A stretch of 64,000 nucleotides of DNA from Trebouxia sp. TZW2008. Taxonomy: Eukaryota > Chlorophyta > Trebouxiophyceae > Trebouxiales > Trebouxiaceae. Below are positions 1 to 12,000 of the stretch, piece after piece. The stretch is from NCBI GenBank assembly GCA_002118135.1, contig BDIU01000201.1, positions 310,001-374,000 of the forward strand, in the 5' to 3' direction. The notes beneath the pieces were generated by a model that was given only the letters and a program-made list of their open reading frames with translations, ran no database searches and was not told where the DNA came from. The translations under genes and the position numbers were made by a program. Each line of letters begins with the position of its first letter. Position 1 is the first letter of the stretch.

Positions 1-273
1 AAGCAAGCTAAGCATGTACAACACAGCTCATGATACATGCATTGCAGCTCATACAGTTCTATGTTTTGCTGAAGGAAGCAAGCAAGCGTTTACAGGTTGG
101 TGGCGCAATCTGCTGCTTGTCACAGCCACAGTGCTACTTTGCTGTAGCCTCAAGCAGCTGAGAATCTAACATTGCAGATGCTTGGTTACATGCTTGTATA
201 ATCCATTGCAAGAGCAATGCAGGTCGCTCAAACAGCTAGACGAGAAAGGGCAAAGTCATGTGTTGGAACTTAC

Positions 274-3200
274 TGCTCTTGCAGCAGTCATGATTGCCTC
301 TGGCTGGTTGTAGTCCCCAACCTCCTGAACTCTAAGCTGGAGCATGAGGTGCGCCTGGTAGATCTGCCGCAAATGCTCAGGGTTTGTCTGTCCACCTGAA
401 CACGCCATGGCTGGTGTCAGCACAAGCAGCTATGCACAGTTGACCACCCGACATGATCTGAGCTAGCAATGCAAGCTCTGTGCGTGATGTACAGAAGACA
501 GGCAAAGCTTTGCAAAAGGAGCTGCAAAAAGAACTGCTGCTTGCCCTCGACCTGAAGGCATACAGTGTGTGCAACATAGACAATGCAGGGTGCTGATAAA
601 CACAAACTTTACAGGTCAGTAAGCAACTCAACAAGGCTGACATTGCGTGCTACCTTGCTGGTCGTCAACGCTGGAGAAGGCATCCAGAAGCTTGTCCCAC
701 ATCTGAGGAGACAAAGCATGCAGCAATGCCAGGGCCCAGATCAGGTTAGCAATGGCCTGCTGTTCAAACTTGCCCAGGCTCAACAAGGCGTGCTCGCTGA
801 CAGCTGTCAACAGACTGTCTGGCGGCGAGTGAGCAAAGGTGGCATACGCTATCATTGTCAGTGTGAGTGCCTGCACACAAACCATTTGTTGTAAGTCAAG
901 GGCAGACCTATGCATTGCAGTGCCACCGGAGTATGAGCACACAGCAATGCTAGACCGCAATGCTTTGCAGTTGTTTCGGAGCATACTCATTCAGCAGCAG
1001 CGCAGCAGTGCTTGCAAAGCAGGGTGGTTCCAGTCGCAGCAACCTTTTTGTTGTCAGCTCAGCAATGGATGTGATTCAAAGCTGGAGCGACTGACATAAC
1101 GGCAAGAGAGAAGCAGCAGAATGCATGTATGGTAGCTACATGCACATGCAAGGGGTGCCTCACCTGTGGTGTGAACTGATCAACACATTTGACTGCATGG
1201 GCAGCAGAGGCGTCCAGCAGGGCGTCACCAGGATGGTGCTTCAGACTGGCAAAGGCCCACAGCACATTTGACAGCGACTGAGGGTTGAACTCCTGCACAG
1301 AACATGCTTATTGCGTTTAGCTCATCTGGACAGAAAGTGAAGACAAAGAAAACCCTATGCCTCTTGGCGTCAACTAGAGAGCAGCAAATGCTGTGCCAGG
1401 CCTTGGCATCATGTGAACAGAACAGCTCATACAAGAAAAACCAATGTGTTTTATACACAAGGCAGCAAGAGGAAGCACGTGTACAGGTACAGGGTCTACC
1501 AGAAACTTGGGGGGAGTTGCTTGATATGCCAACAAGACAGGGCAAGATTTGAAGCCATTGCTTACCTCAAGAGCATGCAGTGCATAGTCTGCAGCAACAT
1601 CCAAAGGTGAGCCGCCAGGGTAGTAGCCAAGGGTGGCATATGTCCAGAGAATGTTGCACACATTCTGGGGGTTGTACTGCCCAATACGCTGCTCCAAATG
1701 GTCTGCAGCTGCCTGCATCATGACATACACTTTTGGTACCAGCCAATCACCACTTATCAGTACTGAGAAGATGCAAGGCTGACATACATGCTGCTGTTGT
1801 AAGATCAGCTGCAGCATGCTGACACCTGCTATACACCGCATGGTCATACTGCATGACAGCATAATAAGCAGGCGAACCAAAATATTTGTGTGAGGTATAC
1901 ATGCCAAGCAACATGCCCGTCATCCCAGAGTACAGTCCAGACAGATCAAGCTTCTACAATCAAAAGCCACACTGCAAAACAAATACCACAAGATATGGCG
2001 AGACTTGGCATAGCAAAGACACGTGACTCATAGCAGCAACCTACTGACCTCAAGCAGAAAATTGTGGACCTGTAGCAAAGAAACAAGACAGCAGAGCAAC
2101 TGACCTGTGTTCACACTGTACAGACCAATAGCAAACAAGCAGGGCACCGGACCTGTAGCAGCACAGCTCCAGGGGAGGCTTCCAGCTTGCCAAAGGCCCA
2201 CAGAGTGACAGCAATGTGCTGAGGGCTGAAGTCATCCAGGCGACGGTAGACATCCTTGGAGACCGCGTCCAGCAGCTGCTGGCCAGGGTTGTGGGCAAGG
2301 ATGGCAAAGGCCCACATGATGTTGGCAATGGCCTGAGGGGTGAAGTCTGGCAGCGTCTGCGCCGCTCGTGATGCTGCAACCTGTATACGCATAGACTGTG
2401 TGGTCACACAACAGTGACATGGTGCAATAGTTGAACACCAGAAGGTATAGACTACATAAGCCATTGTTTGAAGCAATCATCGTTAAATGATCAGTACACA
2501 ATGACAGGGTGCAGGTGGACATGTGCAGAAATTCAGAATCAGCTGTTGCTCTCAGCGGCGACTACTGGTAGATTTGCAGCCAGATGCAAACAAGCTCTGC
2601 AATGTCCTTGCACAAATTTTGCAGGCAAATCCTTAGAGTGTCTAAATTGTGCTGTGATGAACAAGTCATACATATCTGCAGGCTATGACAAGAGAGGAGT
2701 CTCACCTCCAGAAGACCTGCTTGGGGCATGAAGCCAAGGGTGGCGAAGGCCCACAGGGTGTTGGACAGGTTCTGGCTGTTGCTGGTGTGCAGGGAAGCCA
2801 CAGCCAGGCTGGCAGCATCAGACAGCAGGTCAGTGGGGGGGCACCAGGCCAGCTTGGCAAAGGCCCACAGGGTGAGCGCCAGGTTCTGCTGGTTAAACTG
2901 GTGCAGGATGCTGTGCACATGGGTCGCAGCAGCAGCCAGCACTTCGTCGCCTGCAGAAATCTATGTTTGTACGAGTCCAACGACATGAGCTGCAAGCAAT
3001 CATGTGCCTCAGCTGGTGAGTTGATTGCATCTGAGGCTGCCTGCAGAAATGTGTGGTTTCACTTTTCAAGATGGGGGACTTGCATGAAGTGCAGCAAGCT
3101 TTGTTGTGCCTCGAAAACTTGAAAAGTTGCCAGTCAATGGGGCAAGTCAGTACAGCATTTGTAGAACAGATACAAACAGATGACCTGTTACAACTCAGAC

Positions 3201-6200
3201 AAAGCTATTGGCAAACACTCTGATGGCTTAGCATGAATTGAGGTGTAATATGCAGCATGTGCAAGCCAATGCAATTTTTGTGAAGGCAGGTTGTGAAGGT
3301 GCTACTAGAAGCTGACCAGGGTGGTGTCCAAGGGTTGCAAAGGCCCATAGCACGTTCTCAATGCCTTGAGGGGTGAACTGGCGCAGCTTGTGCACCAACT
3401 CGCGCTGCAGCACCTTGAGCAGCATAGGGCCAGGGTGATGGTTCAGAGAAGCAAAAGCCCACAGTGTGTTGGAGATGTTCTGACTGTTGAAGTGTTGTAG
3501 TCGCTGCATTGCTTGAGAAGCCATGGCTTGAAGGAGGTCCCTGGAAAGCAATCACACGCATAAATGCCTGCGCTGCATGCAATGCACTAAGTTAGTGAGA
3601 CAGCCAGAACACCATCCATTGACTAGCAAGACAAAGATCAACAGCAACCTGAGAAGTAAGAGCATGCATGTATATGGTAGCTCACGTCAAGTTTGTCATG
3701 AAACAAATCTATGAACAAATGCAGCACAGAGGGTGAGCCACATGACGTGTACATAGCATGCCATGAAAACTGGTGACTGCAGCAAAACTGACCTTCCTGG
3801 GTGGTAGCCAAATTTGGCAAAGGCCCAGATAGCATTGGCGATGTTTTGGGGATTGAACTGGGCAATGAGGACCAGGCACTGGTCCACAGAGCCCTGCAGG
3901 AAGTTGTTGTTGGGGGTGAAGCCCAGGGTCGCAAAGGCCCACAGGGTGTCCTTGATTGCCTGAGGCGTGAAGTCCTTCAGCTGTGTCATGGCTGCTGACA
4001 TGACAGCGCTCAGCAGGGGAACACCTGCATGATAGCACAACAAGCTAAGCATTATGTTCACAGCAGGAACATGAAGTCCTTCAACTGTGTCATGGCTGCT
4101 GACATGACAGCACTCAGCAGAGGAGCGCCTCCACAACAGGACAACATGTCGAGGACTTTGTGCACAGCAGGCAAGCATGAATTAGTTGAAGATGCTTCAA
4201 CTGCATCATGACTGCTGACATGGCAGCGCTTAACAGTGAAATGCCTGAACGATGGTACGATACACACAAGACTTAGCTTACAGCCAGCAAGCGTGGCACT
4301 GCCCCGAGTCAGTCGCAAGATGCATGACTTGATACTTTGCTGCACAGGACTGATTCTCAATGCTGCAATTGTATCAGACTGTAAGTCAGTGGTAAAAAGG
4401 CAAAGCAAGTTTTTGCACGGCATTTGGCAAGTTGCAGCAGAGACGGTATTTGAGATGGTGGAGCATGCCTGGTGAGTGCCCAAGGGTGGCGTAAGCCCAC
4501 AGCATGTTGCTGATGTTCTGGGGTGCAAACTCACGCAGCTTGTTGGTGGCCTCTCGACTGAAAGCTGTCATCAGGTCTGCATTGGGTGCATGCTCCAACC
4601 TGCAATGCACAACACCAACTGAGCAATACAGCAAGAACGCTCATTGAGCAACGAAGCAACGAAGCTGATGATCACACGCAGGAGAAGTTTGTAGCACAAG
4701 GCATGCAGGACTATGCTTGACAGGCAACATTGTCTGCAGGCAAAGCATGATTTGTACAGCAGCAACGTGGATCAAGCTGCTAGTGTTACGCGAGGCCTTT
4801 GGCTCACAAGCCAGAAACAAGATGACAAGCATGAAAGTCAAAGACAAGATGACAAGCACAAGAATCAAAGACATGACACACAGATCTAAGTCTGACCTTG
4901 CAAAAGCCCAGATGAGGTTGGCCAGGTTCTGCGGATTGAAGCCAGCCAGCTTGAGAGTGGCCTGCTTTGACAGGATGTCAAGCAAGTGCGCACTTGGCTT
5001 GTAACCCAGGGTACCAAAGGCCCACAAGATGTTGGCAATATGCTGAGGCTTGCACTGGTCTGCCTACAACAGATTTCAAATGGCTGTCAGCCATGATCTC
5101 CACCTTCGCCATTCCAAGCTCAACCAATCATATGCAAGCACTGCATGTTTGTCACAGCAAAATAATCTCCATCTCAAGGTGCCAAAGTGAAGAGGGACAT
5201 GCATGTTCCATCCTGTATTATGATTTCAATTCACTATGTGCAAGCGCTATATGTTTGCCACAGAAAAACAATCACCTTTTCAAGCTGGCAAAATGCAAAG
5301 GAACATGCATGTTACCTGAGTGAGTTTGCATTTGTGAGTGTAGCAGGTTGCTTGCAAGGTACGAAGGTGGTCAAGGTTGCAGACCTGAGCTTCTACCATC
5401 ATCAGCAGCTGCTCAAAGCCATTGCTGCACAGCAGCTCAGTGGGGTCTTCAGGGCAGGCCTTGGCCATCCTATGCAGCGCAGTCGCCACATTGACAGCAT
5501 CAAACTCAGCCCCATGCTGCAGCACAATCTCCACAATGGTCCACACATCCTTAGCAGTGGTGATCTGCTTGTTGATCTCAGCGGGATGGGTGCCGCGCAT
5601 GGGGCCGCCCTTCCTTCTGATGATTTGACCACCGCCAGCAGCAGCACCACTGCGTGCCATCTCTGGCCTGCCTGACATGGCAGAGGCTGGAGCCCTGCCT
5701 GGAAGGGCCATACGGTGCTGCCCTGGGGCTTCACCTGCCCTGTGGGGGGGTCTCATGGCGCGGGGGCCTAAACCATCCTCACCCTCTTTGCCAGAGTCAG
5801 TCTGAGGACCAGGGTGAACAGCCACACCAGCTTGAAACTTGAATGCATCAGGCTCTGCATGGGGAGGCCTCATGCCTGGGTAGGCTCCAGCAGGGGGCAT
5901 GCCGGGGTAGGGGGGGTAGCCAGGGTAGGCAGGGGGGGGCATGCCAGCAGCCTGACCACCCTCCTTTGCAGCAGCAGCGTGCTTCATGTGCTGGTAGTAA
6001 GCTGCTTGTGCGTAGGGGTCTGGGCGAGCTGCAGGGTGGGCTGTTGCATGGGAGTAGGTGCTTGGTGAAGCTGGCCGATCGTATGCAGGCTTGTCTGAGG
6101 CTGGCGCAGCAGCAGCATGTGCCCTATGTGGTGCCTGCCAATCAAACAAGGAACTTTTAGTACAAATCCAGCACAGCTTGAAAACATGCATACAATAGGA

Positions 6201-6788
6201 ATGACTCTCTGACCCTCTCACCGGACTGTGCATAGCAATAGCAGCTTGTAGGTGGAGCAAAATCGCATACAGCAGCAATAATGCAGGGCAGGGCCACAGA
6301 TAATGATGTGGGTGTGACTTCAAATGAGCAAATTGCTGTAGCCAAATGTGTGCATATGACAGACAGCATGTCTGAGAGGGAGTGCTGGCATCAACAGCTT
6401 AGGCAGATTGCTTGTGTAGGGCGGCTGAATATTTGGCACACAACCTGTCAGAGTGGACCTTTGGCCTGTCTTGTGGTTTAGAGGTGGACAACGTTCTGCT
6501 TTTGCTGCATTTGGCATGTGGTCGCGTGGGAAATTGAATTGGCAGAAGCAAACTTACCACAGCAGCAGCTGCATAGAAGTCAGCAGCACTTGGTGGAGGG
6601 CGTCCTGTCAGATGGTCAAAGTAGCCAGGCACACCTCCAGCATACAGGCGAGGATCTGGATATGGTAGCATTGCTGGATCAAATCCAGGTGGCCAAGCAG
6701 CACTTGCTGGGGGGTACGGGTATGGGTATGGATGGTATGCGCCTGGCTGACCATAAGTGTATGGCACAGGAGCAGCTGAATGATCCAT
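274..6788 (-). CDS. OPR/HPR-like helical-repeat RNA-binding protein (3' end off window)
   Basis: Large organelle-type repeat protein. The start is the ATG at 6788; an in-frame GTG nine bases upstream is ignored. Exons: 6558-6788, 5385-6134, 4897-5063, 4469-4599, 3793-4024, 3317-3540, 2706-2950, 2153-2380, 1566-1712, 1164-1292, 654-870, 274-395, all phase-consistent. The N-terminus is disordered and rich in Pro, Tyr, Ala and Gly (PYPYPYPP, GYPPYPGMPP). A conserved helical segment follows (KDVWTIVEIVLQHGAEF, NVATALHRMAK). About 15 repeats of roughly 37 residues then follow, with core F-x-P-Q-x-I/L-x-N-x-LWAFA-x-LG-x-x-P. The last exon carries EHLRQIYQAHLML, which in related proteins precedes a RAP domain; that domain would lie off the left edge. 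Such solenoids bind organelle RNA and act in its processing or translation. Target and organelle cannot be told. The intron before exon 5 has a GC donor. Confidence 0.85.
3969..4300 (-). repeat. Threefold tandem copy of an exon 5' end in the OPR-like gene
   Basis: The first ~55 bases of the exon at 3793-4024, plus adjoining intron, recur twice in the upstream intron: unit 1 (functional) about 3969-4072, unit 2 about 4073-4187, unit 3 about 4188-4300. The shared core reads GTCATGGCTGCTGACATGAC with few changes. Each copy keeps an AG where the acceptor lies. Copies 2 and 3 have no donor and run into intron sequence, so they look like decayed duplicates rather than alternative exons. Confidence 0.85.
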
Positions 6789-7334
6789 TGCTGTCACAAG
6801 GCAGGTTGTAGAAGCACTGCTAGCTTCTGGTGGTGCTGTGTGTGGAGGTTTGAGAAAAGGTTCTCACTACTAGTGAGCAAGTATGGTCAAATGGGCTAGT
6901 AAGGCTGTCAGTTGGCTTGTTTGTGGTGGATGTTTGGTCTGGAGCACACTTGAAGACGTCGCCCGGACGACCAGGCAAGGCACCTGCAAATTCAGCTGAA
7001 ATTAGTGGTGTTCGGCGGTAGGACCCTTCTAGCAAGAAGCAGCAGATCAACAGAAGCGAAGCGGCAAACAGCAACTCCAATCATCACGGCCATGCTATAC
7101 AGGCACAACTAAATGCAAAGACAGCTGACGTCTGGAACATTCGAGGCAGAGCGAAAGAGAGCGGCGGTTGGAGTCGGCGGCCTAGCATGACAGACACGAC
7201 TGAATACTTTATCTGCCAGCAATGCTGGAGCGACGTGACTGAGGACGGAATGCTCAAAGCTTCTACACCAAGCTCTGTCTCAAAATAGAGACAGGAAAGG
7301 CGCTGCAATGCCTTACGCAAACTAACGATGCCTA
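6789..7334. promoter_or_regulatory. 5' region of the OPR-like gene, CpG-rich upstream part
   Basis: There is no convincing coding region. CpG becomes frequent from about 6950 upward, unlike the gene body below. This may hold the promoter and 5' UTR of the gene starting at 6788, possibly with untranslated exons. A minus-strand frame at 6820-7080 looks hydrophobic at one end but begins with TTG and is not called. Confidence 0.4.
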
Positions 7335-7756
7335 CTAAGTTCCCCACGCGGACGAGCAAGACAGCGCAGCGACCTCGGACAACAGCGACGCAGCATGGAG
7401 CCTAAGCAACGTGTTGCAATGCACATGAAATGACGCAAGTAACCTATGTAAACTTACACGCGCCATACAGCGGGATCTAGCAAAGCCTCCTGTGCCGTAC
7501 CTGAAAGTTCGCCGACAAATCCGCCTTGCTGCCTGGCACGCTCAAGACAGGCAAGACCAGTCACAACGTCACTCGCTTGCTGTAGCAAGAGGTCTGCGCT
7601 GCGTGGTCGAAGCCTTGTCTTGATAGGGCTGGTAGTTGTCACTGCCAGTCGATGGGCGTCGGCCTCGTCGATTCTACGAATAAAACGCCTGTAAAAAAGG
7701 AAATTCAGCTTTTGCTGAGTCAGCTGAAGTAATTTCAACACCATGCGCTGACGCAT
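7335..7756 (-). CDS. Uncertain small gene or 5' exon
   Basis: An ATG at 7756 opens a frame reading RRIDEADAHRLAV, LLLQQASDVVTGLACLERA and GELSGTAQEALLDPAVWR, followed at once by a good donor (CGT|GTAAGT). Joining to an acceptor (gcttag) near 7404 in matching phase adds about 20 residues and ends at a TAG at 7335-7337; without splicing the frame stops at 7454. A T-rich stretch ending TTTTTTACAG inside the frame could be an acceptor instead. The region is CpG-rich like other gene starts here. It may be a separate short gene or the first exons of the OPR-like gene downstream. I recognise no family. Confidence 0.3.
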
Positions 7757-9045
7757 GCAGCGTCACTTCTCAGGGGCTTGCTCGAGCGACGCTGCACGCA
7801 CACAGGCTTGCAGAGCAATAATGCAACAAATGCGAAGCCACTGTTGTTGAATTCACCAGTTTGAATCACGCTGAATCGCCATGGCATCATGGCGTCTACC
7901 TTTCGAACTCTGACAGTGTCAACAGTGACAATCTAAACTGTGAAGCGATGAGATAGACTGCGCAAATTTGTTTAAACAGTTTGCAGAAATGCATGGCAAT
8001 CTACACTTTGAAGCACTGATGCGTCAGACTGCGCAAATAGTTTGCAAAACGAGTGGAATACGACCATAAATGGTCGTGCCTGCCGCAGTGCCGTGGGTCA
8101 GGAGATCTTGGAACATGCATCTGTGGGGCTCATGATGAAAGTGGCTAATTTGCATACATGTGCCTACAGCACAGTCAGTATTTTCGAGGTATAGCGGACT
8201 GGTGAGCGCTTGCGGCGGTGGTTTTTGCGCGTGCCTTGACACAGACACCTGCGTTGCTTACTCTGGTTATAATTAGCCTTACCGGCAGGCTGATCGTTCC
8301 AAGCCTGCTCAGCCGGTCACGGTGTTAATTCTCTAGAATCGACAAGGGATTTGCAGATATTCTAGTACTTGATGTATCAGAGAACATGGACCCCACGTGC
8401 GAAAAGCGGATGCCACGTCAATTTTGGGGAATGGCGTATCATCACAAGAGTCTGCATCATAATGCTGTGAAGTAAGCATTCTTGTCCAAATCTGAAGTAT
8501 AGCCTACAAGTAGGTACAGGTAGGCTATACGTAGTTGTTGGCAACATCCTGTATGTTGTCAGTCAATGAGCAAGTGCACAGCAGACCCTTGCAGCTGGTA
8601 CCCTTCAAGCAAGCTTATCTGCATGGTGTCAGCATAAGCACTGAGCATGACAGCACAAGCATTGACCATGAACCTGAATGGGAACTTGCACCTGATGGCT
8701 ACTACTAATGCCCATCAATCTGAACTGGGTGCATAGCTTCTATCAGTCGCTGCATGGCTTTGTCAACCCTCAATCTTAGAGCTGCATCTGAGCATGTGAC
8801 TCTGCCTGCTTTGTAATCTATGATGACATGTTGTTGATCTACCTGCATCAGCTCACTTCCTCCAGTGAGGAGTATATTGCAGCACTGGATGACTAACTCT
8901 GCTCATGCAGTTTGCGTCACATCAATGCAGATTGACTGACCCGCATCAACTGCGCGCAGTCTGCCTGACAATAGTGCATACTTAATGCTTGTGCTGCATG
9001 TTTCTGAGACCCTGTACATTGCGTGAAGGCATATGCTAGTGTACA
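7757..9045. other. Intergenic, no gene recognised
   Basis: About 1.3 kb between the uncertain gene and the CPSF73 stop codon. No open frame with family features on either strand. It contains a perfect 11-base-pair hairpin (8497-8530) and a short palindrome near 8060-8077. The part nearest 9045 should be CPSF73 3' UTR. Confidence 0.6.
8497..8530. repeat. Perfect inverted repeat (hairpin)
   Basis: Arms GTATAGCCTAC (8497-8507) and GTAGGCTATAC (8520-8530) pair perfectly across a 12-base loop that itself contains GTAGG. It lies in non-coding DNA downstream of CPSF73. Function unknown. Confidence 0.8.
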
Positions 9046-12000
9046 TCACCCCAAACAGCAGAGGGTTGGCACAGACAATCTTTCCCTCAGAGCCTCATCT
9101 ACTGTGAATGGCTGCTTGGTTGGGATGTGTGCATTTACCTGTAACAAGACAAGCCCTTGCTGCTGGTCCACGTGTGCTTGCCCAAATTGGCTGTTCAGCA
9201 AGGTGGCTAGCATCTGCATCTCATGCTTCACAACAGCCTCTGCGTCTCCACTGTCCAGGCAGGCTTGCCTTTGTGCTTCCAGCTGCTGGAGTTGTTGCGG
9301 CTCTCCAGCTGACTGCACGAACAACTCTACAGTCTACTGATCAGTAGACCAATATTCATCATGAATCAACAGGGTTTCAAGCAGACAGCGTCAGAAGTAT
9401 AATCCTGATTTGCGTCGGTTGCTGGCTCCTGTCACATATGAGGTGCACTATGATGAGACCGCTTGACATTGCAATCACATGCATCGAATGAACCAAGGAT
9501 AAGCATGAATGCGATTGCCAACATCAGTGCTTGGCGCGCAGGGTCCTGACTATCATATCATAATCTTTGCAACAGTCTGATTAGAACAACAACGGCACAT
9601 TGATGCCCAGGCAAGATATGTCATGTCCCATTGGCCACATCACATCACGTCCAGATTTGAGCATACGACGTCAGCCAAACTGACTGGTGAGGTAGGCATC
9701 TGACAAAGTCAAGTGCATGTGCACAAACAGATCCACTGAAGCGACAGCAGCAGCCACAGATACTGTTGACTTTGTGACTTTGCTGCAGCCCTGACCATAT
9801 GCATTGACTTTGGCATTGATGAATGTCTGCAGACACTCCTTTGCCCAAGATATAAAAGACAGACCCACCTGCAAGACAATGGCAATGATGGCATCTGCAA
9901 GCATGTCACTTGTGCTGCCACCTTCCCACTCTAGCACAACTTGCGCTTGATCAGCGCCCTGCTGTTCTTTGTAGCTTACAGTTACAGCATCTCCCACGCG
10001 CAAGCTCTCAGTAATGTCAGGCGCCTGAGGCTTGGCTGGTTTGACTGATCCTAGGTCTGTATCACCCTTGGTACCCTCAAACATGACTTCAAGAGCCAAA
10101 CGCACCTGTATTGAATACAAATGTGAGACACAGCCATACACACAGCTGACCATGCTTGATTACATGAGTTTTGCAGCATCTTGGCATGAACAGGCAGCAT
10201 CAGCAGGACACTGTGATGTCGCAACTCAAATGCAGGGCATAGAAGCAGTGACCAGCTCTCGGGGTGCACTGACATGTGGCATGTGCTGCCTGTGTCATGC
10301 ACGATGCTTCCTCATGGTGTTGCAGTGCGCAAAAGCTTGTGTGTCAGGTTTGTGCAGCGTAATGCATCAAATATCATTATCAGAACACAAGCTAGTGTCT
10401 GTAAAACAGCGCAAACAGTCGCATTGCTGTGGCAGCTTAAGCATCTTTCCTTAAGTGCTGATACATTCAAACGCAAAGCAGCTGCCCTGGTCAGGTGCAA
10501 GAGACCAAATGCTGCATGCACTGATGAAGCACAGGTGTGCACTTTGTATGCTGCCTTGCACTGGCAGTGCCCTGGCCGTGACTGCAAAGACAGAGGTGAA
10601 GTTGCAATCCCCTGTCAGCACTGCCTAGTACCTCAGAGAAGGGCTTGTCTAGAGGTAGCAGCTGGCGCTGCAGCACCCTCCCCGGGTGCAGCTTGGTGAA
10701 GTAGGGCAGGTCAGCAGGATGCATGATGCTGTCCTGGGCGCCGTGCCTTACCAACAAGCCTTGTAAAGCTTGCTCTGTGGCAGCGCGCTTCTCTGCCAGC
10801 CTGCCCACTACCTGTAACACGTTTGCCTGTTTCATAAGACCACTCAAATGGCAAATGTTCTGTCATAGTGAGCCATACAGGAAATGTCAGGGTAAGCAAA
10901 TTTGTGGCAAGCTGTGGTCATGCTTTGGGAGCAGACTGGGTGCAAACCACTGTGTCCACAAAGTACTATCCATGCAGGTCAGAAGCGGGCTGGCACATGA
11001 GCCATTGCGGAGAACAACATTTTGGAGTTTTACTTATATATACCTTTGCAAGATGGCGCGGCTGATGGCGGATGTGCACAGGCTGAGTGACCTTGGGAGT
11101 GTACAAATTGCGAACCCTGTCAGTGGCTTTTGCTCTTTGTTCCAGAGCCTTCTTGAGCCTCATCATTTCACCCGCCTCTCCATGCACCAGCACTACGTGA
11201 GGAGGATTCACAATGTCCAGGAAGTCTGATGTCTGGGGGAAGTCAGCATGTGCTGAGAAGGAGATGGCGTCCACAGAGCAACGCAGAGCCAGCTGCAAGA
11301 AAAACCACTACTTCAGCCAAGCAGCTTGTGAGTCTGTAGCAAATGTCTCAATGTGCACCGCAAGGTGAAATGACCTTATTGCGGCAAAGCTGCTTTGCAG
11401 GAATCAGGACAGCACACACCATTGCAAGTCAGGCATTTCAGACTGAATCCAGTTTAGACACTTGCAATTGGCCCGACCCAGATTCCTTACAGTATGCGGA
11501 ACCCCAGCAATGTTGTTTTGCGTAGATATAGCATCCAAGCAAGGAAAGCATTGTGAAGGTAACAGAAGTCAGGTTGGAGAGCTTGAGACCCAGGCTGACC
11601 TTGTGTCCTGAGTGACTCATGATCTCCTTGGGTTCATCCAGGACCTCACGGGCCAATGTGCCAGCAACTGCAAAGTCAGCGATGATGATGCCATTCCTAG
11701 GATCCTCGCACCAAGCCTCAAACAGCTCTCTGCATACAGGCTTTACAAAAGTATCAGATGTGACTACAATTTGTACCAAGCCAGGCATAACTGCCAGCCA
11801 ATAAAGGCAGTCTATGCACTGGCACCCTTTATATGTCGACACCACAATGCATACTACGAAGTAGCATGGCTGATGGTCTGATCTGTGCCAGCAACATGTT
11901 GTGCATGGCAGTGATTTGTGTCATGCCAATAGGGTGCACAGCAGCCACAGCTGACTTGCCTAGGCTCCAGAGGCATCATACTGTGCTGCATACTCGAGGA

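Noticed and set aside
6820..7080. Minus-strand frame resembling a signal peptide
   Set aside because: Begins with TTG, not ATG, and cannot be joined in phase to the OPR-like gene with confidence.
8060..8077. Short palindrome ACGACCAT-AA-ATGGTCGT
   Set aside because: Eight-base arms occur by chance often enough in 64 kb; no context supports a function.
9671..9845. Open frames in the last CPSF73 intron that looked like an extra exon
   Set aside because: Joining 9869 directly to 9312 is phase 0 and gives the family-like C-terminus and a total length divisible by three; adding this piece does not.
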